A DNA stretch of 64,000 nt from Nostoc sp. T09 (GTDB taxonomy: Bacteria > Cyanobacteriota > Cyanobacteriia > Cyanobacteriales > Nostocaceae), in assembly GCF_002154695.1 (NCBI RefSeq), contig NZ_MTAV01000115.1, forward strand, positions 24,174 to 88,173, in the 5' to 3' direction. A model generated the notes under the pieces. It was given only the letters and a program-made list of their open reading frames with translations, searched no databases and was not told where the DNA came from. Made by a program: the position numbers and the translations under genes. Of the stretch, positions 19,325 to 27,925 are shown piece after piece. Numbering within the stretch: the first letter of the stretch is position 1; every line of letters starts with the position of its first letter.

Positions 19325-20452
19325 TCAGCGAACTATTTTAAAATGATTGTAAACGTGAGTCAGGATGAGCTTGTTTGGACGTTCTAAAAAAAATGATAAC
19401 AAATATATTATTAAGTAAACAATAGCAAGAATAACTATCTGTTGTAATAAAGATTGTTTATCAACGAAATTAAAACTAGATAAATAAATAATTAAAGGAA
19501 CATGTAATACATAAAGGCTATAACTAAAACCTGAGAATGTTCTTATTGCATGAGTCACAACATAAGGCTTTAAAAGAATTGCTATAGTATTAGTAGCTAA
19601 ATTTTGTGTTTGTAATAGATGATTCAAAAAAAATAAAAACGCTGTAAAAACAAATCCAATTAAATAATCTTTTATGTAACTGATTGATTGTGAAAGTTCA
19701 GGAGCCGTTAACAGTTGAAATTTATAAGTAATTTGAGTTATTAAATGTCCTATGGGCGATGGAAAAACTATTATCAAGAATAAAAGCCAAGCTCCAATAC
19801 AACCATATAAACATAGTTGAGGAGACAATTTAATATCTTTATTAGTATTTATTTTATAAAGAGCGACACCGAATAACCAAACAGGAAACAGTAAAATTAT
19901 TCTTAAAAAAAGCGAAATCCCTAAAATCAAACACCCTAAGGACAGAAATTTATTGTTATAAAATAACTTTTTATGATAGTATAGTAATCCAAAAAAAGTA
20001 TAAAACCAGAACTCATAACTCAGAGACCAAAGAGGTCCATCAGAAAAATATTTAATTTTATAAAACAGGTCTGTTTCTTGGAGAAAAAAGAAGTGAATTA
20101 AAAAAAGAGTTTTAAAATCAGAGTAAGTATATCTAGCATATATTTCTGGTGCATTTGTTTGTCCAAAAAAATCTAAAATAGGTACTAAAATTAGTGCAAA
20201 AATATAAACAGGATATAGCCTGACTAACCTAGCTATAAAATAGCTAGAAAAATGACTATGCTTTGTCTCACTAGAAAAAGCTATAACATAGCCAGATAAT
20301 ACAAAAAATATCATTACTGCTGGGTGTCCAGCCCATAGAAAGTATTCTTTAAATTCCCCTGTGTATGTTAAATAAGATGAATGAGATAAAGTAACAGAAA
20401 ATGCTGAAACTACTCTTACTAAATCAAGTAAAATCGAAAACAAATGTGTCAT
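19325..20452 (-). CDS. membrane acyltransferase (acyltransferase family 3)
   Basis: A 375-residue multi-pass protein. R13 and H24 give the basic-x10-His motif (LVRVVSAFSVTLSH), FFVLSGYVIAF follows, and GPLWSLSYEFWFYTFFG is the conserved mid-region block. Third acyltransferase-3 gene of the locus and, like the others, very AT-rich with many Ile, Phe and Tyr codons. Presumed role: acylation of a glycan residue at the membrane. Confidence 0.88.
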   Translation of the reverse strand: MTHLFSILLDLVRVVSAFSVTLSHSSYLTYTGEFKEYFLWAGHPAVMIFFVLSGYVIAFSSETKHSHFSSYFIARLVRLYPVYIFALILVPILDFFGQTNAPEIYARYTYSDFKTLFLIHFFFLQETDLFYKIKYFSDGPLWSLSYEFWFYTFFGLLYYHKKLFYNNKFLSLGCLILGISLFLRIILLFPVWLFGVALYKINTNKDIKLSPQLCLYGCIGAWLLFLIIVFPSPIGHLITQITYKFQLLTAPELSQSISYIKDYLIGFVFTAFLFFLNHLLQTQNLATNTIAILLKPYVVTHAIRTFSGFSYSLYVLHVPLIIYLSSFNFVDKQSLLQQIVILAIVYLIIYLLSFFLERPNKLILTHVYNHFKIVR

Positions 20453-20547
20453 ATTTTTTGCTTTACAAAAATATGCTTATTCTAAACTAAAATTATAATT
20501 TTCAAATCTGCTTTTTTGAAAAAGTCAATTACAGTTGACATATATTT

Positions 20548-22836
20548 TTAAATCAATAATTCAGAATGTAGTAAACTTTTTAACCGACTTTGCCAATGAC
20601 CTGAAGCAACATCTTGTAATGAAATTAGGCGATTTAGCTTACCTCTTTCTTCTAAGAAAGCCTTAATTTTGCCGCCACCAGTGTAATCTATTGCTAAGTA
20701 TGGGACACCTAATGTTTCAGCAAACAGAACAGAATGAAACCTCATGCAAAGATTAAACTCAGCATGATACATACTTTGTAGAATCTCTAGAGGAGATACG
20801 GGACCTCTGGCAAAGTTAACATTTTGCTCAAAATCTGAAATATTTTTAGCTAGACGACGATTTAGAACTCTGTCGTCTCCCCCTATATGAAATGTATGCA
20901 TAGGTAAAAGATGGATATCTGCTCCCTTTAATTGAGCAATGAATTTAACCATCTCAACTAATTGAGCTTCAAATTGTTGTTTTATAGAATAAAACACTTT
21001 GTCATCCATGCTGCCGGCGTAATCTTTGCCCCATTCCCGGAAAAAACAAGAGATGTTTTTAGATCGCCCTAAAGGTGGGGTTGCATTTTGCAGATCTTCC
21101 AGCGTTGATTTCACATACTCAACATAGTCAGTAGCAGGATCGGCAACCGTTTTTGCATAGTCAATGGAAAATTCTTTCAGGCTACGTTCGCTAGAGGTGC
21201 GATCGCGTAGAGTTACATAATCTGACAGCCTTAAAATTTCCAAAACAACCTGAATATAAAGCGGTGACACCAAAGGGCCAATTCCACATCCTTCAACCCT
21301 GGTGAAAGCTCCGCGTTTGCTTGCCCTCATCAATGCATATAAGATATGATTTAGCGCTTCTATATCCATTAATGGGCCGCCGCCGACTACCACTTCATCT
21401 ACTTCATCACATCGTTGCTCAAAATCTTGAGAGTAAGTTTCCACAACCCTAATATCACCAAGTCCCATCTCTTTCACAGTCCATTGAGAAATAAAAGGAC
21501 AAAGACTGGAAAGATAAATTTTCTCAGGGGGATAAGGACGGGAACGCAGTCTCTGGATAACTGTCCACAAAATAGCCTTATCGCCTACCGTTTCAGTTCC
21601 ATACCATCCCACAATCAGAACTGTTTTTGCAGCGATATCTAATACATTAACTTCTTGCTTTCTTGCTTTAATTATAGATTTTGATGCTTTTACAAGAGCA
21701 GCAGAATTGTATTTTATATGCTTTTGTTTACTTTCTATAAAGAAAGATACCTTTTCTCGAAAGCTAATCGGAACATGATAATCGTGGATACAGTTATCGC
21801 AATCGTTTTTAATTAAATCTCGACGTTTAGCAAGATTTGAGAAATAAATCTTGCCTGGAGAAGATTGCAAGGTATTTCCTAGTACTGGAGATTTTGGTGA
21901 ACAATATAGCAAATCTCCCAGAGAAGTGAGAATTACTGTTTGCGTGTGGTAGGGACAGCCGATTTGTCTCGGCTTACCTTCAGCAAGCATTGACCTAATA
22001 TTTCTATAGGTATTTTGATAAGTAGTATTTTGTTCAAATTCATGTTCTACTCTATAAAAAAACAGCCCTAGATGGTAGGCTGTCTTATCATCAAAATTTC
22101 TAATAAAGTCTGTTTTTTCGTTGTTGTATAAACGGTCAATAAACTCAGCAACTCGGAATCGACCATAAATGCCTTCACTGATTGCATAATCAAGTAATTC
22201 GTCAACATAAAGGGCGTTAGACTTAGTAATTGTACATCCAAAGGAAGTTGTAATATTCTGTTGACGAAAATAGTTGATAACGTTAATTGCTGATTGGAAA
22301 TTGTTTTTCCTTCCTCTTACCTCGTCATGAATTTCTCCAAGACCATCAAGAGAAACCATGACCGAAAAATCAATACCGTGCTCTTGACAAACTGCTGCTG
22401 ATTGAGAAACTCTTTGCTTAACTACATCTTCTATAATGGCATTTGTAATAATTGATGCCCCTGCAAGTTTAGGCAATTTGGAACATGCAGCTTTATATAA
22501 CTCTGGCAAGTCTTTTCTTAAAGTAGGTTCGCCACCTGTAATCCCGATATGGCGGACTTCACTAAAAAAAGGATCGATAAAAATTTTCTCTAATTCATCA
22601 GGACTCAGTTCCCGATCTTTTTTTTGCTGCCAAATTGCACACATTTGGCAGCGAGAGTTACACACATCATTTGCCATCATACTAATGGCGGTAGGCTTCA
22701 TCGGAAAAACCTGACCAAGCATATTCACTCTGATGTCTTCGTAAGCTAAATGACTCAGAGAACGAATTTGATGAATTACGTTCAACTGCCGCTCAGTCAG
22801 AGTTGATTTAATACCGTTCCTAATAAGGTTATACAT
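20548..22836 (-). CDS. radical SAM enzyme fused to polysaccharide pyruvyltransferase (CsaB/WcaK type)
   Basis: About 762 residues from the ATG at 22836. An in-frame ATG at 22908 would add 24 residues but overlap the upstream gene by 62 bp; numbering below counts from that upstream Met. The first half is a radical SAM domain: C83-x3-C87-x2-C90 binds the SAM cluster, GITGGEP (122-128) is the GGE motif, and later Cys (C318, C336, C370, C373) could hold an auxiliary SPASM-like cluster. The second half (about 428-786) is a pyruvyltransferase domain: GWYGTETVGDKAIL (434-447), VVVGGGPLMD (507-515), and a C-terminal RFHSVLFAETLGVPYLAIDY block. Pyruvyltransferases put a ketal on sugars; the job of the radical SAM half is unknown. 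Confidence 0.85.
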   Translation of the reverse strand: MYNLIRNGIKSTLTERQLNVIHQIRSLSHLAYEDIRVNMLGQVFPMKPTAISMMANDVCNSRCQMCAIWQQKKDRELSPDELEKIFIDPFFSEVRHIGITGGEPTLRKDLPELYKAACSKLPKLAGASIITNAIIEDVVKQRVSQSAAVCQEHGIDFSVMVSLDGLGEIHDEVRGRKNNFQSAINVINYFRQQNITTSFGCTITKSNALYVDELLDYAISEGIYGRFRVAEFIDRLYNNEKTDFIRNFDDKTAYHLGLFFYRVEHEFEQNTTYQNTYRNIRSMLAEGKPRQIGCPYHTQTVILTSLGDLLYCSPKSPVLGNTLQSSPGKIYFSNLAKRRDLIKNDCDNCIHDYHVPISFREKVSFFIESKQKHIKYNSAALVKASKSIIKARKQEVNVLDIAAKTVLIVGWYGTETVGDKAILWTVIQRLRSRPYPPEKIYLSSLCPFISQWTVKEMGLGDIRVVETYSQDFEQRCDEVDEVVVGGGPLMDIEALNHILYALMRASKRGAFTRVEGCGIGPLVSPLYIQVVLEILRLSDYVTLRDRTSSERSLKEFSIDYAKTVADPATDYVEYVKSTLEDLQNATPPLGRSKNISCFFREWGKDYAGSMDDKVFYSIKQQFEAQLVEMVKFIAQLKGADIHLLPMHTFHIGGDDRVLNRRLAKNISDFEQNVNFARGPVSPLEILQSMYHAEFNLCMRFHSVLFAETLGVPYLAIDYTGGGKIKAFLEERGKLNRLISLQDVASGHWQSRLKSLLHSELLI

Positions 22837-22846
22837 ATCAAGTTTC

Positions 22847-23710
22847 TTAATTGAGAGGCTTTGTAGCAGTCCAGCATAAGTTAGCAGGTGTTCGATTTTT
22901 ATTGCCAAGCATCATATCTAAAATCAATCCAGCTACATTCATCAATCCCACAATCGGAGAGAGCAATAATGCCCTAGATGCAGAAAAACCTTGTGGCTTA
23001 CCTTCTTTTCTAGAAGTTAGCATCCAATCCATAGCAATCATCAAAGCCGCAGCTGAATAAACCCCTCCATTACCTTCGATTTTGATATCTATAAAACCAG
23101 CATCTTTCAAAAGGCTTTCTAAGCCTAAGTCTGTATACCGTCGAAAATCATAAGGTTCAAGATGTACCGGGCTAATGTGAGGAACTGAACCAATACATAA
23201 ACTACCAGGTTTTAATATCCGATACATTTCAGAAACAGCTTTGATTGGATCATTAACATGTTCCAATACCTGGTTACATAAAACTATGTCAGCAAATGAA
23301 TTTTGTAGGGGAAGTTCTTCAGCGAAACCTACTATTTGTCTGATTGGTCGAGCTTCGCTTTTAGGTAAACTATCGGCTGTATCAATAGCTATATATTCCC
23401 GTACTATGTCTGAAAAGATAGGATAATATGGACTATTGCCTGAGCCAATATCTATCAAAATGTGTTCAGTGCCAAAAAAGTTCTGCCTACTAGCTTTAAT
23501 AAACTTATTTATATGACTTACATTTTGATAGTTAAATGAGAATATAGTATTTTCAGGATGTTTTCCTAAAATTAAAGGGTTTACTTTAGATAATACTTTG
23601 TTATTTAAAGAAGTAAAATTTTGCAATGTCAGCATAACTATTACATAATTAATGATTTCAATATAAATTTCATTATATAGGAAATTTCGATGAAACTGAC
23701 TGATATTCAT
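22847..23710 (-). CDS. class I SAM-dependent methyltransferase
   Basis: Up to 287 residues; an internal ATG at 23635 would remove a 25-residue N-terminal stretch and fits family length better, but neither start has a clear ribosome site. Motif I is DIGSGNS at 87-93, with VLCNQVLEHVNDPIKAV and GSLCIGSVPHISPVH following, the Methyltransf_11 pattern. Its stop is 10 bp before the preferred start of the radical SAM-pyruvyltransferase gene, so they are probably translated together and modify the same glycan. Confidence 0.83.
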   Translation of the reverse strand: MNISQFHRNFLYNEIYIEIINYVIVMLTLQNFTSLNNKVLSKVNPLILGKHPENTIFSFNYQNVSHINKFIKASRQNFFGTEHILIDIGSGNSPYYPIFSDIVREYIAIDTADSLPKSEARPIRQIVGFAEELPLQNSFADIVLCNQVLEHVNDPIKAVSEMYRILKPGSLCIGSVPHISPVHLEPYDFRRYTDLGLESLLKDAGFIDIKIEGNGGVYSAAALMIAMDWMLTSRKEGKPQGFSASRALLLSPIVGLMNVAGLILDMMLGNKNRTPANLCWTATKPLN

Positions 23711-23928
23711 AACGCACTAAATCAAGAATAAAATTATGCAGCAAGAAAGTTTTTGGATAAACTTTTTAGGGTTTTCATTAATTACTTTCTCTCTAAAAAA
23801 ACTCCAGATTTTTATATCAGTTCAATCTAAATTCACTTTAATCTGAATTTTTATTGGTTGAAGTACACTACAGATCATATAAGCAGAAAAAATTTTAATG
23901 TTCATTTTTTTAGATAATTATTAAAACA

Positions 23929-25161
23929 TTAATTCCATTGCAAAACTCCTGGAGCTAAAATTCCTTTCCAAGCATTTGCGGTGGTTCTATCTGACATTTG
24001 ACCTGAAAATTCAACACGAAATTTTATGACATCCTCTAATCTTTGATAAATTGCTTGATTGCGTTTCATTAAAGCAAGCATTACATAGTAATCACCTTCA
24101 GTTAAAAGGTTTGCAGGAATGATACATTTCCTTTCATAACTTCTGTAAGAAGAGTCTGAAAACTCGTCAGAACTATGTATTAGCCAATCCCCTTCACTAT
24201 TACGAATAACTATACTTACAGCAATATCATTAATAGTTTTGTTATCAAATTCACAAGCAATTTTTATTGGTAAGTGCATTTGAAAATTTGCACTATCATT
24301 TCCTTCTTGAAAAATTTCAATCCTTTTAATAAAAGGTGTATTACTTTCAATATTAGATACATATAATTGAGAAATAGACTCGCTTCTATGATTGTTATAT
24401 ATATTTAGTGCTTCAGTTATAAAGCCTGAATGAAGGACTTGACCATAATTTAAGACAATACCACTATTGCAAAGTGCTTTAATCGCTCCCATATTGTGGC
24501 TTACAAAAATTACCGTGCGTCCTTCTTTTCCTACTTCTTCCATTTTCCCCAAACATTTCTTTTGAAATTGCGCATCCCCTACTGCTAACACCTCATCTAC
24601 TACTAAAATTTCTGGTTCTAGATGAGCAGCTACCGCAAATGCTAATCTCACATACATCCCAGAAGAATAGCGCTTGACTGGCGTATCCAAAAATTTGGCA
24701 ATTTCTGCAAAATCAACAATCTCGTCAAATTTGCGTTTAATTTCTACCTTGCTCATCCCCAGAATTGCCCCATTGAGGTAGATATTTTCTCTCCCAGTTA
24801 ACTCTGGGTGAAATCCTGTACCTACTTCCAACAAACTAGCAACTCGACCTTTAATACTGATACGTCCGGTTGTGGGTTCTGTAATTCGGCTAAGAACTTT
24901 TAATAGTGTGGATTTTCCTGCACCATTTCGCCCAATAATGCCTACTCTATCTCCCTGCTTAATGTCAAATGAGAGATCTTTTAGTGCCCAAAAATCCTCT
25001 TGAAAATTTGATATTCTCGATTTTCTATTGTGAAAAGGTCTAATCAGTGCCTTAGCTTTATTGGTAATTACATCCCGCAGTGTAGTGTAGCTTTCCTGCT
25101 GCTGATGCCCAATAGTATATTTTTTACTTAAGTTTTCAACTTTAATAACAGTGTCAGACAT
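23929..25161 (-). CDS. ABC transporter ATP-binding protein for polysaccharide export, Wzt/TagH type
   Basis: A 410-residue protein. The nucleotide-binding domain has Walker A GRNGAGKS (77-84), signature YSSGM (165-169) and Walker B ILVVDE (185-190), with the lengthened N-terminus (HNRKSRISNFQEDFWALKDL) of the O-antigen/teichoic acid ATPases. Residues from about 260 to 410 form an extra beta-rich domain like the Wzt C-terminal domain, which in O9a systems recognises the modified end of the finished chain. Partner of the permease gene 55 bp upstream. It would power export of undecaprenyl-linked polysaccharide across the inner membrane. Confidence 0.92.
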   Translation of the reverse strand: MSDTVIKVENLSKKYTIGHQQQESYTTLRDVITNKAKALIRPFHNRKSRISNFQEDFWALKDLSFDIKQGDRVGIIGRNGAGKSTLLKVLSRITEPTTGRISIKGRVASLLEVGTGFHPELTGRENIYLNGAILGMSKVEIKRKFDEIVDFAEIAKFLDTPVKRYSSGMYVRLAFAVAAHLEPEILVVDEVLAVGDAQFQKKCLGKMEEVGKEGRTVIFVSHNMGAIKALCNSGIVLNYGQVLHSGFITEALNIYNNHRSESISQLYVSNIESNTPFIKRIEIFQEGNDSANFQMHLPIKIACEFDNKTINDIAVSIVIRNSEGDWLIHSSDEFSDSSYRSYERKCIIPANLLTEGDYYVMLALMKRNQAIYQRLEDVIKFRVEFSGQMSDRTTANAWKGILAPGVLQWN

Positions 25162-25216
25162 TATTTCTTTACTTTGTCACAATAGTGTTGTGCTTGATCA
25201 ATAGGTCAGCAGGAAT

Positions 25217-26053
25217 CTAAATGACATCGGCAAATGTCCGTTCCATCTTGCGAAAATACCAAATTCCAGTGACGAATATTAACAGTACTAGTCCCATAGA
25301 TAGGAAAAAGCCTGGTAAATATAACTTTGATTCACCCCCTAAAATTGCCCAACGAAAACCATCAATTACCCCTACCATTGGATTTAGCGAGTAGAGCAAT
25401 CGCCACTGTTCTGGCACAATGCTACTGCTAAATCCTACGGGTGAAATATACAGACCAAACTGTACAATAAACGGCACAATGTAACGAAAATCTCGATATT
25501 TGACATTCAGCGAAGCCAACCACAACCCTGCCCCCATTGAAGCAGCAAAGGCAATACCAATAAACAAGGGCAGTGTCAAAATCCGCCAACTGGGCACAAA
25601 GTTATACCATGCCATTAATGCCAATAAAATCATTCCCGAAATCAAAAAATCTACAAAGCTAACTACTACTGCACTTGTAGGCACTACTAAGCGAGGAAAA
25701 TAAACTTTGGAGATTAAATTGGCATTGCTAATTAAGCTATTGCTGCATTCTGAAAGTGAATTGGCGAAGAATTGCCAAGGCAACATCGCTGAAAATACCA
25801 AAATTGGATAAGGCGCACCTTGGGAGGGTAACTTAGCCAATTGCCCAAACACAACTGTAAAAACTACCATCGTTAAAAATGGACGAATTAGTGCCCAAGC
25901 AATGCCGATCGCAGTCTGCTTGTAACGCACCAGTATGTCACGCCATGCTAAAAAGTAAAATAACTCCCGATAGCGCCATACATCTTTCCAATATTGTTGC
26001 TCGGTCCGTCCAGCTTCAATTACCAATTCTGGCTGGGAAATGGTGTCTTTCAT
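25217..26053 (-). CDS. ABC transporter permease for polysaccharide export, Wzm/TagG type
   Basis: A 278-residue ABC-2 type permease with six hydrophobic segments. YWKDVWRYRELFYFLAWRDILVRYKQTAIG is the characteristic amphipathic N-terminus, and YISPVGF and LNPMVGVIDGFRW are conserved in polysaccharide exporters. The ATPase follows 55 bp downstream in the usual wzm-wzt order. Together they form the exporter of the locus. Confidence 0.92.
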   Translation of the reverse strand: MKDTISQPELVIEAGRTEQQYWKDVWRYRELFYFLAWRDILVRYKQTAIGIAWALIRPFLTMVVFTVVFGQLAKLPSQGAPYPILVFSAMLPWQFFANSLSECSNSLISNANLISKVYFPRLVVPTSAVVVSFVDFLISGMILLALMAWYNFVPSWRILTLPLFIGIAFAASMGAGLWLASLNVKYRDFRYIVPFIVQFGLYISPVGFSSSIVPEQWRLLYSLNPMVGVIDGFRWAILGGESKLYLPGFFLSMGLVLLIFVTGIWYFRKMERTFADVI

Positions 26054-26252
26054 ATTATTTGCGTTGTACTAAATAAGCTGGCTTGGTTTTTACCACCATT
26101 TGCACCAAATCTAAAATTCATTAAGCACACTCCATCTTTAAAGAGTGCAATAACTGCGCCCTTGCTACAAAACATAATAGGGACACAAATTGTTGTGCCC
26201 CTATCGCGGGTTGTTGAATATTAATGATGGTTTGTAAGAGAGTCGTTGAGAT

Positions 26253-26636
26253 CTATTCTGTTGCACTCAACCCTTCTGTGGGTATCGATACCTTTGGCTT
26301 GCGAGGACTTCGCTTGCGATCGCTTTTCCTCACACCCCCAGCCATTTCATATTCATTGCTATTTTTACCGTACTTAGAAGCTACCCCAGTTAGCATCCGT
26401 TCTGATAAATCAGCAAGTGATCGCTCTGCTTGTGAAACCAGAGTACCTGTCTGATCGGCCGCTGACACAGCTATATTATGAGCTTCTAATTTTCTGCGTG
26501 TATCTTCAATTAATTCTGAAAATATTTTGACCGTTAGCCCATTTCCCAAATCTAGTGAGGCATCAATTGTATTTAAACCAGCTATCCGACGCTGGGCTTT
26601 TTCTAAAATTACCGAAGTACGCTTTGGTCTTCCCAT
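26253..26636 (-). CDS. conserved cyanobacterial hypothetical protein
   Basis: A 127-residue protein I do not recognise by function. It opens with MGRPKRTS, a basic start as in small DNA-binding proteins, has a helical central part (residues 35-85) and ends in a basic, low-complexity tail (VRKSDRKRSPRKPK). No membrane segment or Cys. It stands alone, 199 bp before the permease gene and outside the tight glycan operon. A nucleic-acid-binding role is only a guess. Confidence 0.55.
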   Translation of the reverse strand: MGRPKRTSVILEKAQRRIAGLNTIDASLDLGNGLTVKIFSELIEDTRRKLEAHNIAVSAADQTGTLVSQAERSLADLSERMLTGVASKYGKNSNEYEMAGGVRKSDRKRSPRKPKVSIPTEGLSATE

Positions 26637-26805
26637 AGCAGTATGTCCATGTTTAAAAGGCTACACATAAATTAACTTATGCTTGACCAATACGGAACTA
26701 GTGTTAATTGGGAATCATGAGCGATCAAATTTTCTAGGGAATTGCGTAAATTTCCTAACTTAATGGTTTTTTGTTGCGATAAATTGCATATTTATTCCAA
26801 AAAAT

Positions 26806-27030
26806 GCGACAAAACTTGTAAACACACCATTTTTTACAAAAAAAACTAATCCAAAGCTGCAAAGATTCGACTCAAACTTATAAATGCTCCACTTTTTATA
26901 ATAAGAACTAATCCAAAGCTGCAAAGATTCGACTCAAACTTATGAATGCTCCACTTTTTACAATAAATGCTGATTACAAAGCTGTAAAGATTCGACTCAA
27001 ACTTATAAATGCTCCATTTTTTACAATAAA
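26806..27030. repeat. 62-bp tandem repeat, about 3.5 units
   Basis: Three units start at 26846, 26908 and 26970 with an exact 62-bp period; a degenerate partial unit precedes them from about 26806. The shared core includes GCAAAGATTCGACTCAAACT followed by TATAAATGCTCCA. The period is not a multiple of three and no frame is open through it, so it is non-coding. It occupies most of the 492-bp gap between two hypothetical genes. Confidence 0.85.
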
Positions 27031-27055
27031 GCTTTGTTTATATTGGATTTTCAGG

Positions 27056-27110
27056 TGTCATTTTGATCGAAGCCAATTATCTTTAAGCTTCTGCTTCGCT
27101 CAAAACGACA
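27056..27110. repeat. imperfect inverted repeat (18-bp arms)
   Basis: TGTCATTTTGATCGAAGC at 27056-27073 and GCTTCGCTCAAAACGACA at 27093-27110 are inverted with two mismatches and a 19-bp loop. Sequences of this type (TTTTGAGCGAAGC) are common dispersed elements in Nostocales. It lies just past the 3' end of the minus-strand hypothetical gene and could also end its transcript. Confidence 0.55.
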
Positions 27111-27128
27111 GATGTTTGAGTGTTTGCA

Positions 27129-27569
27129 TTAGTACATAAACTTAAAATCTTGAATACTTCGGTGATTCATCATTCGGGAATGCCTGCTAGTGAACTCTCC
27201 GACAGAAGGGTTTCCGTGTGGATGCATTACCCCCGTTGCTTGTTGCCAAAGTTCTGGCGGTGCTATTGACAACTCATAAACAGAGTCACGCTTACAAACG
27301 TGATACCACTTGGTTTCTTGGCATTCTTCACACCAAAAGGCTTCTAACCACTCCCCTTCTAAAGGAACTGCCGTCTTGGCTGCTACTAACATCAAGGCTT
27401 CACGTCGCCTGACTCCCCGTTGTTGTAGCTGTCCTGCCTGTTCGGCAAATAAACCGTATTTTTGGCTCATACTATCTATGTAGCACCCATGTACCGGACA
27501 ATATATAGCTCTTCGTTTAGAACGTTTTCGATTTCGATCACACCTTCTCTGCACTTTGGCCCTCCGCAT
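27129..27569 (-). CDS. conserved cyanobacterial hypothetical protein with Cys/His zinc-ribbon-like residues
   Basis: A 146-residue protein. The first 20 residues are very basic (Arg/Lys-rich). C24 and C29 in CPVHGC, C80 and C83 in WCEEC, and H90 and C92 in YHVC could form a metal site. The central region QRRGVRRREAL is helical and charged. No membrane segment. I do not recognise a function; the composition suggests nucleic-acid binding. Single gene between two glycan-locus units. Confidence 0.55.
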   Translation of the reverse strand: MRRAKVQRRCDRNRKRSKRRAIYCPVHGCYIDSMSQKYGLFAEQAGQLQQRGVRRREALMLVAAKTAVPLEGEWLEAFWCEECQETKWYHVCKRDSVYELSIAPPELWQQATGVMHPHGNPSVGEFTSRHSRMMNHRSIQDFKFMY

Positions 27570-27925
27570 CAGTAGACATTAAACAGATCACAAGAAGGTT
27601 GCATTGAAGGGACTGAGATCTTAAAGACCATCAAAGCCCGCTCCTAAATTAATAGTGAGTTATTGAGTTTGAGAAGAAAAATTTGTGAACCAGTGCCAGT
27701 TCTGAGGAACATGCTTCACTATCTTTTCTTGGAAAGCAGATATACGTGATTCTGCTTAGAAAGAGTCTGCGTTCGCTAAATTGCAAAGCATAACTCTAAA
27801 GAATAGCGTTCCTAAAGGGTAGACGCACTTTGTTTATATAGCCGCAAAATACAATTGTCAAGCCAGAAATGAAGGTAAATTAATACGATTTTGATAATTG
27901 TTATGCGTAATAACACCCAACACTG
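27570..27925. other. intergenic gap
   Basis: 356 bp between two minus-strand genes. It contains decayed pieces of a Nostoc-type dispersed repeat near 27,760-27,835 (AGAGTCTGCG... and AGGGTAGACGCAC). No gene seen. Confidence 0.5.

Noticed and set aside
26806..27030. CRISPR array interpretation of the 62-bp repeats
   Set aside because: The whole unit is repeated, with no alternation of conserved repeat and variable spacer, and no cas genes are nearby.
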